A program made the translations under genes and the position numbers. Below, one piece after another: positions 20,267-28,156 of a stretch of 64,000 nucleotides of DNA. Location of the stretch: the NCBI RefSeq assembly GCF_047149785.1, contig NZ_BAAGBE010000001.1:806001-870000 (forward strand). The letters run 5' to 3'. How positions within the stretch are numbered: the first letter of the stretch is position 1; each line of letters begins with the position of its first letter. The notes beneath the pieces were generated by a model that saw nothing but the letters and a program-made list of their open reading frames with translations, did no database searches and was not told the DNA's origin. This DNA is from Nitrobacter sp047149785. GTDB lineage: Bacteria; Pseudomonadota; Alphaproteobacteria; Rhizobiales; Xanthobacteraceae.

Positions 20267-20566
20267 ATGGTTTCGAAAGGTGAAGTGCCATCCCGCGGAG
20301 TTTCCGACGACTTCCGCAAGCAGGTGGCGGGCTATGGATTGACCACGGCGGAAATCCTGTATCGCCGACCGGACCGGCAGTGGCTGCTGCAAAGCTACGT
20401 GTGGCAAAACTACGATCTGTTTCCGAAATTCCCGGTGCTGTGCGACTTCCTCGCCTTTTGGGAGAGACGGCTCGATGGCCCGCTGGTTTCGGTGACCGTC
20501 GCCCATTCGAGACTGATCAAGCCTGCGGAGCTGCGCGCGGTGGACGGCGTGTTCCGCCTGCATTGA
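20267..20566 (+). CDS. usg: Usg family protein
   Basis: A 99-residue protein matching the Usg family: DFRKQVAGYGLTTAEILYR, QSYVWQNYDLFPKFP and LIKPAELRAVDG are its conserved blocks. The family takes its name from a gene found upstream of trp genes; no molecular function is established. Here it is a single gene, with GGGAGA about eight bases before the ATG. Confidence 0.85.
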   Translation: MVSKGEVPSRGVSDDFRKQVAGYGLTTAEILYRRPDRQWLLQSYVWQNYDLFPKFPVLCDFLAFWERRLDGPLVSVTVAHSRLIKPAELRAVDGVFRLH

Positions 20567-20729
20567 AGATTGCGAGCTATCAGCGCGTGCCGGTTTTCCG
20601 AGGTGGGATGATGCACGCCGGCAGCTCCCGGCTTGCATCTTGTCGTGCAATCGGGATGCGTGTTCGCCGCCTTGACGCTGGAGCGGTCGCGCGTCATGTC
20701 ATGATCGTTGCTGACGGCAAGGAGAGGTC

Positions 20730-21470
20730 ATGGCTGACATCATCACCGCGGGCGTTCTGGTGATCGGCGACGAAATTCTGTCCGGGCGGACCAAGGACAA
20801 GAACATCGGCTTCATTGCCGAATATCTGACGAATATCGGAATCGACCTCAAGGAAGTTCGAGTCGTTGCCGACGATGAAGCCGATATCGTCGCGGCGCTG
20901 AACGCGCTTCGCAGCCGCTACACTTACGTTTTCACCACCGGCGGCATCGGCCCGACGCATGACGACATCACCGCCGACAGCGTTGCAAAAGCCTTTGGCG
21001 TCGGCATTGACTATCATCCCGAGGTGGTGGCGCGGTTCAAGGGACGCTACAAGAATCCCGGCGAATTGAACGAGGCGCGGTTGCGCATGGCGCGCATTCC
21101 CGATGGCGCGGAGCCGATTCAGAGCGCGACCATTCTGGCGCCCGGGTTCAAAATCGGCAACGTCATCGTCATGGCGGGTGTGCCCTCGATCATGCAGGCG
21201 ATGATGGATATCGTCGCGCCGACGCTGCGGGCAGGCGAACGAATGCTGTCGGAATCGGTGCGCGGCAATTGTCGCGAAGGCGACATCGGCACGCCGCTGC
21301 GCGCGATCGCGCAGGCGCATCCGGACACCACCATCGGCAGCTATCCGTTCCTCGACGAGAACGGCCAGCCGAACACCAGCCTTGTGGTGCGCTCGCGCGA
21401 TCAGGCCAAGCTGACGGCGGCATTGGATGCGGTGAACGCGATGCTGGCGGGGCTCAAGACGGCGCAGTAA
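20730..21470 (+). CDS. CinA/MoaB-type molybdopterin-binding domain protein
   Basis: A 246-residue protein made of one MoCF_biosynth (CinA N-terminal) domain: VLVIGDEILSGRTKDKN, the TTGGIGPTHDDITADS motif and IMAGVPSIMQAM-type segment (VMAGVPSIMQAM). The C-terminal amidase domain of full CinA is absent. In related proteins the domain hydrolyses ADP-ribose or handles molybdopterin; which applies here is unclear. AAGGAGAGG precedes the ATG. Confidence 0.85.
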   Translation: MADIITAGVLVIGDEILSGRTKDKNIGFIAEYLTNIGIDLKEVRVVADDEADIVAALNALRSRYTYVFTTGGIGPTHDDITADSVAKAFGVGIDYHPEVVARFKGRYKNPGELNEARLRMARIPDGAEPIQSATILAPGFKIGNVIVMAGVPSIMQAMMDIVAPTLRAGERMLSESVRGNCREGDIGTPLRAIAQAHPDTTIGSYPFLDENGQPNTSLVVRSRDQAKLTAALDAVNAMLAGLKTAQ

Positions 21471-21573
21471 ACGAACCTTCACTTTCTCGACTGCTCGCGC
21501 GCGAGCCCGAAAGTCGGATACAGGATTGTCAGGCTCATGCGCTCCAGGGGAGAAGCGTGATCCGTGACCGAGG

Positions 21574-22089
21574 ATGAACCAGGTGACTGCAAGCACAACT
21601 CCCGACAAAGCCTTTCCGGTGTCCTGGGATCAGTTCCACCGCGACTGCCGGGCGCTGACCTGGCGGTTGAACGAGGCCGGACCTTTCCATGCGGTGGTCG
21701 CGATCACCCGCGGCGGCCTCGTGCCCGCGGCGATCGTGGCGCGCGAACTCGGCGTCCGCGTCATCGACACCGTCTGCATCGCAAGCTATGACCACACCAA
21801 CCAAAGCAAGTTGATGGTGCTGAAGGGCATCTCCGATGCGACCGCGCAGCTCGGCGGCGGCACCGGCAAGGGTCTGCTGATTGTGGACGACCTCGTCGAT
21901 ACCGGAGCGACCGCGCGCGTGGTACGCGCCATGATCCCGGATGCGCATTTCGCCACCGTCTACGCCAAGCCGCTCGGCAAGCCGCTGGTCGATACGTTCA
22001 TCACCGAGGTCTCGCAGGATACCTGGATTTACTTTCCGTGGGATCTCGGCCTTGCCTTTGCTCCGCCGCTCCGCGACGGCGCGGCGTGA
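21574..22089 (+). CDS. gpt: Xanthine-guanine phosphoribosyltransferase
   Basis: A 171-residue type I phosphoribosyltransferase. The PRPP-binding motif is LLIVDDLVDTGATARVV. The hood segments RGGLVPAAIVARELG and the C-terminal DTWIYFPWDLG are typical of Gpt. It salvages xanthine and guanine (and hypoxanthine less well) to the nucleotides using PRPP. The ATG at 21574 is followed by a short variable leader. Confidence 0.92.
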   Translation: MNQVTASTTPDKAFPVSWDQFHRDCRALTWRLNEAGPFHAVVAITRGGLVPAAIVARELGVRVIDTVCIASYDHTNQSKLMVLKGISDATAQLGGGTGKGLLIVDDLVDTGATARVVRAMIPDAHFATVYAKPLGKPLVDTFITEVSQDTWIYFPWDLGLAFAPPLRDGAA

Positions 22090-22103
22090 TTTGTTTTTGC
22101 TCC

Positions 22104-22205
22104 CTCCTTCTTGTGAGGAAGGAGATGGGAGGCAGCCATCTATCGCATACTCAACGGTTGAAGACACCTCTCTCTCCAACTCTCCCCCACAAGGGGAGAG
22201 AGCAG
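22104..22205. repeat. Intergenic palindrome-rich repeat
   Basis: Between gpt and the next gene lie two hairpin-like modules: CTCCTTCTTGTGAGGAAGGAG near 22107-22127 and CTCTCCCCCACAAGGGGAGAG near 22179-22200. The second is of a kind common between genes in Bradyrhizobium and relatives. It may also end gpt transcription. Confidence 0.5.
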
Positions 22206-22218
22206 TCCGAGGTCGACG

Positions 22219-22845
22219 ATGCCTCTGCAAAACCGGGTCACGCCACTTGGCGAAATCGTCGCGGTGCCGCAGCGCGGCGCCTTCACCGGCAATCGTGGGA
22301 TCATTCACGATCCGGCGACGCGGACGCTTTTGATGCGGCGCTGGACCACCAAAGCGTGGATCGTCTGCGTCTGTGAATTTCGTGGCCGTCGCCGCGATGT
22401 GATGGCGACGCGGAGCTGGACCGAGCTGTTTTTCCTCGATGAGGCGACGGCGTTCGGCGCCGGACACCGCCCGTGCTTCCATTGCCGGCGCGACGATGCC
22501 AATGCGTTCCGCGCGGCATGGCAGCGTGGCAACCGCAGCGGACGTCTGCGCGCGCCAGAAATCGACGCGGTGCTTCATGAGGAACGGATCGACGGCCGCG
22601 CCAAGCGGCTGCACCCACTGCCGATGCCGCTCGACGAATTGCCCGACGGCGCGATGGTGCGGGCAGGCGGTGAGAGTTATCTGATCGCCGGCGCGCGGCC
22701 GTTATTATGGGCTTTCGACGGCTATCGCGAGGTGAGCCTTCCGCTTTCCGCTGCGTGGCTGATCACGCCGCCGTCTACGGTGCGGGCATTACAGGCCGGT
22801 TATCGCACCTTGCTGCATGCCAGCGCAATGAGTCCGGTTCCATAG
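22219..22845 (+). CDS. Conserved protein with CxxC-type motif, unknown function
   Basis: A 208-residue soluble protein I do not recognise by name. It starts MPLQNRVTPLGEIVAVPQRG and has GNRGIIHDPATRTLL, RSWTELFFLDEATAFGAGHR, PCFHCRRDDANAFRAAW and a C-terminal AWLITPPSTVRALQAGY. The GHRPCFHCRR segment recalls the zinc-ligand region of Ada-type domains, but only two cysteines are close together. GAGG lies nine bases before the ATG. Regular coding pattern and full-length conservation style argue it is real. Confidence 0.75.
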   Translation: MPLQNRVTPLGEIVAVPQRGAFTGNRGIIHDPATRTLLMRRWTTKAWIVCVCEFRGRRRDVMATRSWTELFFLDEATAFGAGHRPCFHCRRDDANAFRAAWQRGNRSGRLRAPEIDAVLHEERIDGRAKRLHPLPMPLDELPDGAMVRAGGESYLIAGARPLLWAFDGYREVSLPLSAAWLITPPSTVRALQAGYRTLLHASAMSPVP

Positions 22846-22979
22846 AACTCCACGAAATGTGAGCATTCGATGTCCTGATGCCGCGTCTTTGTTGCCATCC
22901 ACGCTTATCTTGAGCGACAGTTGACAAGACACGGACGGCCGGGCCAAGCCGAGCAGACGAAAACAAAGGAAGCTCGCTC

Positions 22980-23585
22980 ATGATCGAATTCTTTTTCGAT
23001 TGCTCCAGTCCCTGGACCTATCTCGCCTTTCACAACATCCAGCCGCTGGCGAAAGAGTTCGGTGAGAAGATCTCGTGGCGGCCGGTTCTGGTTGGCGGGA
23101 TATTCAATGCGGTCAATCCGAGCGTCTATGCCTCGCGGGAACATCCCGTGGAGCCGAAGGTTCGCTACATGAAGAAAGATCTCGCGGATTGGGCGCGGCT
23201 TGCGGGTCTCACGATCAAGATGCCGCCGGCGGTGTTTCCGGTAAACAGCGTCAAGGCGATGCGTGGCTGTCTATGGCTTGGCAACGATGCGATGGTTCCG
23301 TTCGCCAGGTCGGTGTTCGAAGCCTATTGGCGTGACGACAAGGACATCTCGCGCGAGCCGGTGCTGGCCGAGATCTGCAAATCGCTGGAGATCGATCCGG
23401 AAAAGCTCCTGACCGGCATTGGCGATGAAGGCATCAAGAACGAACTCAAGGCAAATACGGATGAGGCGATCGCGCGCGGCGCGTTCGGGTCGCCGACGAT
23501 TTTCCTGAACAAGACCGACATGTATTTCGGCAACGACCGCCTGCCGCTGATCCGCGATGCGCTGCAACGAAAGAAGGCGGCATGA
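22980..23585 (+). CDS. 2-hydroxychromene-2-carboxylate isomerase family protein (DsbA-like fold)
   Basis: A 201-residue thioredoxin-fold protein of the DsbA/HCCA isomerase type: FFFDCSSPWTYLAFHNIQP at the N-terminus, cis-Pro region PPAVFPVNS and the late GAFGSPTIFLN. The Ser in CSSPW replaces the redox Cys pair, as in kappa-class GST-like isomerases. The original enzyme acts in naphthalene breakdown; most relatives have unknown substrates. AGGAAG precedes the ATG. Confidence 0.85.
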   Translation: MIEFFFDCSSPWTYLAFHNIQPLAKEFGEKISWRPVLVGGIFNAVNPSVYASREHPVEPKVRYMKKDLADWARLAGLTIKMPPAVFPVNSVKAMRGCLWLGNDAMVPFARSVFEAYWRDDKDISREPVLAEICKSLEIDPEKLLTGIGDEGIKNELKANTDEAIARGAFGSPTIFLNKTDMYFGNDRLPLIRDALQRKKAA

Positions 23586-23627
23586 TGTTCGCGCGTCCGC
23601 GCGCGGATGTTCTGCAAACGCGTATCC

Positions 23628-24020
23628 TTACCCCCTTCTTGGATTGAGAAACGCGCGGGCGCGCGCAACCAATCCGGCATGTTCGGAATTGTCAGTACGC
23701 ATCTCCGCGACCAGCTCGATCACCTTCTCGGCTTCCTTCAACCTGGTTTCAGCGGCAATACGACGCCGGCCTTCGCGGCCGAGCTGTTCGCCGATTGACC
23801 GGTGGGATTGATCCAGCGCATCCCATTCCGCCGCGGCGTTTCTCAGCGCTTCGGCCTGCGATTCGAGGAGGTCGGCGGCGGCGGCGCAAGCCTTCGCGGC
23901 ATCCTTCACGACGACGCCGTGCCAAAGCTCGGTGAGGTTGCGCTGGTAGCCATCCTTGAGCATTTCGGCGTCCTGCCGCAACCGCTCCACCAGGTTGGCC
24001 ACGTCGTCGGTCGGGGTCAT
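23628..24020 (-). CDS. Small coiled-coil protein, unknown
   Basis: A 130-residue, highly charged, mostly helical protein. It opens MTPTDDVANLVERLRQDAEML, and residues ~45-105 look like a continuous coiled coil rich in Ala, Glu and Arg. I do not recognise a family; composition and size recall small phage or plasmid-borne proteins. It converges with the isomerase and lies beside a tRNA-Leu gene and tRNA fragment, a typical place for mobile-element remnants. Confidence 0.6.
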   Translation of the reverse strand: MTPTDDVANLVERLRQDAEMLKDGYQRNLTELWHGVVVKDAAKACAAAADLLESQAEALRNAAAEWDALDQSHRSIGEQLGREGRRRIAAETRLKEAEKVIELVAEMRTDNSEHAGLVARARAFLNPRRG

Positions 24021-24139
24021 GGTTCGTCTCCTGCATCATCTCGATCACCGAGCGCATGCATTTGCAGAAGGCGCGAGTTGCTTTGCAATACCGCCATTGC
24101 ATTTCGCCTTTAAGTGTCTGAAAAGAAAAGCACGCTGGT

Positions 24140-24173
24140 ATGCGGAGTCGGTAGACGCAAGGGACTTGAAATC
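24140..24173 (+). pseudogene. tRNA-Leu fragment (D arm to anticodon loop)
   Basis: These 34 bases parallel 24184-24217 inside the intact tRNA-Leu gene, offset by 44. GGTAGACGCAA is identical in both, and GACTTGAAATC matches GACTTAAAATC with one change. The acceptor stem, anticodon 3' arm, variable arm and T arm are missing, so it cannot fold as a tRNA. It may be a duplication or an attachment-site scar from a past integration. Confidence 0.65.
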
Positions 24174-24176
24174 AAC

Positions 24177-24265
24177 GCCCCCATGGCGAAACTGGTAGAC
24201 GCAACAGACTTAAAATCTGTAGTCCCGTCAGGGACGTACCCGTTCGACTCGGGTTGGGGGCACCA
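24177..24265 (+). tRNA. trnL(UAA): tRNA-Leu (anticodon UAA)
   Basis: The acceptor stem GCCCCCA (24177-24183) pairs with TGGGGGC (24255-24261), followed by ACCA, so CCA is encoded. The D arm holds GGTAGACGC, the anticodon stem-loop is ACAGACTTAAAATCTGT with anticodon TAA, a long variable arm (CCCGTCAGGG) marks a class II tRNA, and the T arm has GTTCGACTC. All fit leucine tRNA reading UUA/UUG. Confidence 0.96.
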
Positions 24266-24335
24266 TTTCTTGGGCCGAGGTTAGCTTTTGCCCGCAGCCG
24301 TGCTGGTGACAGGGAAAATCTGGAGACAAGGACAG

Positions 24336-24518
24336 GTGACCGATTATCGAATCTACATCCTCAACGACAAAGGGCACATCCAGGGCGATACGCTCATAGT
24401 GAGCGATGATGATGCTCGGGCAATCGAGGCCGCAAAAAGGATCGTCGGCGTTCGTCACGTCGAAATATGGGAGGGGGAGCGTCTGGTCGGGCGCTTCAAA
24501 ACAACGCCCGACAGTTAG
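24336..24518 (+). CDS. Small conserved hypothetical protein
   Basis: A 60-residue protein from a GTG at 24336 (TDYRIYILNDKGHIQGD..., ending GRFKTTPDS). I prefer this start because the conserved-looking region begins there and GGAGACAAGG precedes it; an alternative upstream start at 24288 would add 16 residues reading out of the tRNA region. Small proteins beginning TDYRIYIL are common in Bradyrhizobium genomes, with no known function. Confidence 0.6.
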   Translation: MTDYRIYILNDKGHIQGDTLIVSDDDARAIEAAKRIVGVRHVEIWEGERLVGRFKTTPDS

Positions 24519-24611
24519 TCGGCGGCTCTGATCCCGGCCGCATCATTGTGCCCCGCCGCCACTGCTCGTTCGAGCCCGGCTGCCCGCACCATTTGCTCAG
24601 GACAAGTTCGC

Positions 24612-25868
24612 ATGACCCAGCACCAGCACGATATTGTGACACCGATCGATCCGGTGAGGCTGGACCGGCTCGCCGAAGTCGCGGTCAAGGTCGGCCTGCA
24701 GCTCGCGAGGGGACAGGACCTCCTGATCACCGCGCCCGCCGCCGCGCTGCCTCTGGTGCGCAGGATTGCCGAGCATGCCTACAAGGCGGGCGCGGGGCTG
24801 GTGACGCCGTTCTTCTCCGATGAAGAGATCACGCTGTCGCGCTACAGGTTCGGGCCGGACGAGAGTTTCGATCGGGCCGCCGGCTGGCTCTACGAGGGCA
24901 TGGCGAAAGCGTTTAGCGCGAACACCGCGCGGCTCGCTGTCGTCGGCGACAATCCGATGCTGCTGTCGGGCGAGGATGCCGCGGAAGTTGCTCGCGCCAA
25001 CAAGGCGAACTCGATGGCGTACCGGCCGGCGCTCGAGAAAATCGTCGGGTTTGATGTCAACTGGAACATCGTCGCTTATCCGGGCGCGGCGTGGGCGAAG
25101 TTGATGTTCCCGAACGACGGCGAGAACGAAGCGGTGGCCAAGCTTGCCAATGCGATCTTCTCGGCCTCGCGCGTCGACAACGATGATCCGATCGCGAACT
25201 GGACAACGCACAACGCCGCCTTGCGTCAACGCACCGACTGGCTCAACGGCCAGCGCTTTCATGCCCTGCATTATTCCGGGCCCGGCACCGACCTGACGGT
25301 CGGCCTGGCCGACGGCCACGAATGGGTCGGCGGCGCGTCCACTGCGAAAAACGGCATTGTCTGCAATCCGAACATTCCGACCGAGGAGGTGTTTACGACG
25401 CCGCATGCGTTGCGGGTGGAGGGCCACGTCCGCAGCACCAAGCCGCTGTCGTATCAGGGTACGCTGATCGACGAGATCGCCGTTCGCTTCGAGCAGGGCC
25501 GCATCGTCGAGGCCACGGCGTCGCGCGGCGCCGACGTGCTGAACAAGGTGCTGGATACGGACGAGGGCGCGCGCCGGCTCGGCGAGGTCGCATTGGTGCC
25601 GCATTCCTCGCCGATCTCGAAAAGCGGCCTGTTGTATTACAATACGCTGTTCGACGAGAATGCAGCCTGCCATATCGCTCTTGGCCAGTGCTATTCCAAA
25701 TGCTTCGTCGACGGCGCAAAGCTGTCGCCGGAGCAGATCGCGGCGCAGGGCGGCAACAAAAGCTTCATTCATATCGACTGGATGATCGGCTCCGGCGAGA
25801 CCGATATCGACGGCATCGGCAGCGACGGCAGCCGCGTTCCTGTCTTTCGCAAGGGGGAATGGGCTTAA
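24612..25868 (+). CDS. M29 family aminopeptidase
   Basis: A 418-residue metallo-aminopeptidase of the M29 (AmpS / aminopeptidase T) family. Family motifs include the C-terminal metal-site blocks NIPTEEVFTTP, RVEGHV, ENAACHIALGQ and FIHIDWMIGS, with the expected Glu, His, Tyr and Asp ligands. It removes N-terminal residues from peptides in the cytoplasm. The start at 24612 is the ATG nearest the conserved N-terminus; the open frame reaches further upstream. Confidence 0.9.
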   Translation: MTQHQHDIVTPIDPVRLDRLAEVAVKVGLQLARGQDLLITAPAAALPLVRRIAEHAYKAGAGLVTPFFSDEEITLSRYRFGPDESFDRAAGWLYEGMAKAFSANTARLAVVGDNPMLLSGEDAAEVARANKANSMAYRPALEKIVGFDVNWNIVAYPGAAWAKLMFPNDGENEAVAKLANAIFSASRVDNDDPIANWTTHNAALRQRTDWLNGQRFHALHYSGPGTDLTVGLADGHEWVGGASTAKNGIVCNPNIPTEEVFTTPHALRVEGHVRSTKPLSYQGTLIDEIAVRFEQGRIVEATASRGADVLNKVLDTDEGARRLGEVALVPHSSPISKSGLLYYNTLFDENAACHIALGQCYSKCFVDGAKLSPEQIAAQGGNKSFIHIDWMIGSGETDIDGIGSDGSRVPVFRKGEWA

Positions 25869-25971
25869 GCCTCCGGTCACGGGGACGGCCTCAATACGGA
25901 CACGAGCCGGTGCTTTACGCAGCCACAATCGGAGGCTGTAGTTTTCAATGAAGTCGGGCTGAACGGAGACC

Positions 25972-26400
25972 ATGTCGGACCGTATCGTCAGCAACCAACG
26001 TCCGCGACTGCACGTCGCCGCGATTGCGCTGCTGATCGCAGGCGGTGGTCTGGGCGGTTGCGCCAACCTCGGCGACGGCGCCCTCTCGGGAGCGTTCGTC
26101 GATCCCGCGAAATACGATCTCTACGATTGCGCGCAGCTCGATACCGAGCGCAAGTCTTTGGCGGCGCGCACGGCCGAGTTGCAGAAGCTGATCGACAAGG
26201 CCCACACTGGCGTCGCTGGCCCGGTGGTGGCGGAGGTCGCGTATCGCAACGACTACATCACCGCTCGGGCATCCGCGAAGCTCGTCGAAGAGGAATGGCG
26301 GCGGAACAGGTGCGACACGGCATCCGCCGCGCATGAGGCGTCCGCGAGTGGCCTGCGCGCTGCGCCTCCGTCGAGGCGGTCCGGCAATGCCGTTTATTGA
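25972..26400 (+). CDS. Putative lipoprotein with coiled-coil, unknown function
   Basis: A 142-residue exported protein. A basic N-terminus and a hydrophobic stretch end in the lipobox LGGC (Cys near residue 30). The mature part begins with a short DPAKYDLYDC region, then a helical ERKSLAARTAELQKLIDKA segment, and a polar tail. Two further cysteines could form a disulfide. Alphaproteobacterial lipoproteins of this outline are common and uncharacterised. Confidence 0.7.
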   Translation: MSDRIVSNQRPRLHVAAIALLIAGGGLGGCANLGDGALSGAFVDPAKYDLYDCAQLDTERKSLAARTAELQKLIDKAHTGVAGPVVAEVAYRNDYITARASAKLVEEEWRRNRCDTASAAHEASASGLRAAPPSRRSGNAVY

Positions 26401-26444
26401 TCCCATCGAACTCGAATTGACGAGTCGTTCAGCCTAATCGGACT

Positions 26445-27653
26445 TCAGGGCCGCCAATTGTAGATCCAGTCCTGACGCGCCAGCATGCGTTGCGGTCCGA
26501 TTGCCTTGATGGCCAGATCGCGCGCCAGCGCGGCGGCACCCACGAGGTGGCTGATACGCCCGTTCCGTTCCGCAAGCGCCTGCACGCGTGCGACGCGCGC
26601 GCGGCGCAGGCTGGTGTAACGCGCAAGCGCAGCCGCGGCGCCAGCGGCATTCTCGTTCGCGGCCTCGCCGAGGCATTGAGCGAGTATCGCGGCATCCTCG
26701 ATCGCCATGCCGGCGCCCTGCGCCGCAAACGGGAGCATCGCATGAGCGGCATCCCCGAGCAGAGCCATTGCATCACGGTGCCATGCGGTCATTGGCGGAA
26801 TCGTAAACAACGCCCACTTGCGCCAGCCGTCTGCGGCTACGGCCTCGATTAACATGCGCGCCGGCTCAGACCAGCGCGCTTGCGCGAACCTGTGCTTGAT
26901 GTCGACGGCGTCGCCGGGCGCGCTCCAGCCGGGCTGATTCCAGGTGTCCGGCACCACCGCGACGATATTGACCTGCCTTCCGCCCGGCATCGGATAGGAT
27001 ACGAGATGCGCGTGCGGTCCCATCCAGAGCCGCACGCGGCGCGTGGTCATGTCGTGCGGCAGTTGAGACGCCTCGACGGTGCCGCGCCATGCGATCAGGC
27101 CGGAAAACAGCGGGCTCGCATCCGGAAAGAGCTGGTTGCGCAGCGCGGACCACACGCCGTCGGCGCCGATCAGCGCCCATGCGGTTTCCCGCCGATTTGT
27201 AGCGCTGCCGCGCAAATCCACGGCGACGCCGTCATCGCGCGGGATTGCATGGTCAATTCTGGTGCCGAGGCGCAATTCAATGTCGGGATGATCGTGAACT
27301 TGCTCCAGCAGCGCCGCCTGCAGGCCGCCGCGATGCATCACCCAGTAGGGCGCGCCTGCGCGCAACGCGGCCGCCTCGCCAAGCGGCAGGCGGCAGATCT
27401 CGCCGCCTTGCCGCGCGCTCACGATGCTGATGGCCTCGGGCACGAGCGCGCGTGCGGATAGCCGGGCGTGCAGGCCGAGGCCGATCAGGATGCGTGTGGC
27501 GTTCGGGGAAAGTTGCAGGCCGGCGCCGACTTCTTCGAGCCGCTCGGCCGTCTCGACGATGAGGAGGCGAAAGCCCTTGGCGGCCAGCGCAAGCGCTGCC
27601 GTCAGACCTCCGATTCCGGCACCGGCGACAACGACCGTGCGCGGCGGGGTCAC
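26445..27653 (-). CDS. FAD-dependent aromatic-ring monooxygenase
   Basis: A 402-residue class A flavoprotein monooxygenase. The N-terminal dinucleotide fold is VVVAGAGIGGLTAALALA. The DG-type segment is ALIGADGVWSALR and the second FAD motif is LLGDAAHAMLPFAAQGAGMA. It belongs with the salicylate / 3-hydroxybenzoate 6-hydroxylase type; the substrate is unknown. The zf-CHCC gene lies 7 bases upstream on the same strand, so the two are co-transcribed. Confidence 0.88.
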   Translation of the reverse strand: MTPPRTVVVAGAGIGGLTAALALAAKGFRLLIVETAERLEEVGAGLQLSPNATRILIGLGLHARLSARALVPEAISIVSARQGGEICRLPLGEAAALRAGAPYWVMHRGGLQAALLEQVHDHPDIELRLGTRIDHAIPRDDGVAVDLRGSATNRRETAWALIGADGVWSALRNQLFPDASPLFSGLIAWRGTVEASQLPHDMTTRRVRLWMGPHAHLVSYPMPGGRQVNIVAVVPDTWNQPGWSAPGDAVDIKHRFAQARWSEPARMLIEAVAADGWRKWALFTIPPMTAWHRDAMALLGDAAHAMLPFAAQGAGMAIEDAAILAQCLGEAANENAAGAAAALARYTSLRRARVARVQALAERNGRISHLVGAAALARDLAIKAIGPQRMLARQDWIYNWRP

Positions 27654-27660
27654 AGGCAGA

Positions 27661-27906
27661 TCAGGCCACCTTGTCTCTCACCACGCATTCCGGAGGTCGG
27701 GCTTGTCCGGCGCCGAGGTCGGCTGAGAAGCGGTACAGCGTCGAGCAATACGGGCAGATGATTTCGCTGTCGTTGCCGAGGTCGAGAAAGACGTGTGGGT
27801 GATCGAACGGTGGATTGGCTCCGACGCACATGAATTCCCGCGAGCCGATCTGGATAACGGCGACGCCGGCATCGTTGTGAAAGTGGGGGACTACGTGATC
27901 AGACAT
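27661..27906 (-). CDS. zf-CHCC zinc-finger protein (NDUFS6-like)
   Basis: An 81-residue protein of the zf-CHCC family: FMCVGANPPFDHPHVFLDLG followed by EIICPYCSTLYRF. The Cys, His and two Cys of the name are all present. Mitochondrial relatives (NDUFS6) are a zinc subunit of complex I. The ATG at 27906 is favoured over an earlier start at 27969, whose extra 21 residues look non-coding. It is the leading gene before the flavin monooxygenase. Confidence 0.85.
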   Translation of the reverse strand: MSDHVVPHFHNDAGVAVIQIGSREFMCVGANPPFDHPHVFLDLGNDSEIICPYCSTLYRFSADLGAGQARPPECVVRDKVA

Positions 27907-28156
27907 GCTTTCCACCTTGGATCGCTGCGTGGCATTGACCCGCCGATACGCAACATCGCGCGGCACCATAATGGCCGGCGGCTTCGATTCCTAGCTCGCC
28001 GGAAACGGTTTCGGAAAAATTCGCGGGTCAATTATCCATACAAGTTCGACATAATCCTGTCGTCGAGAGAAGCCCTTCTTTCGTCGGGGAAGTTGTGATT
28101 GAAAACCGGCGCACCACCCTTTTACATATGACGAAGGCGGATTTTACGGGATTTCG

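Noticed and set aside
24140..24173. A second functional tRNA
   Set aside because: Only the D arm and part of the anticodon arm exist; the acceptor stem, variable arm and T arm are missing.
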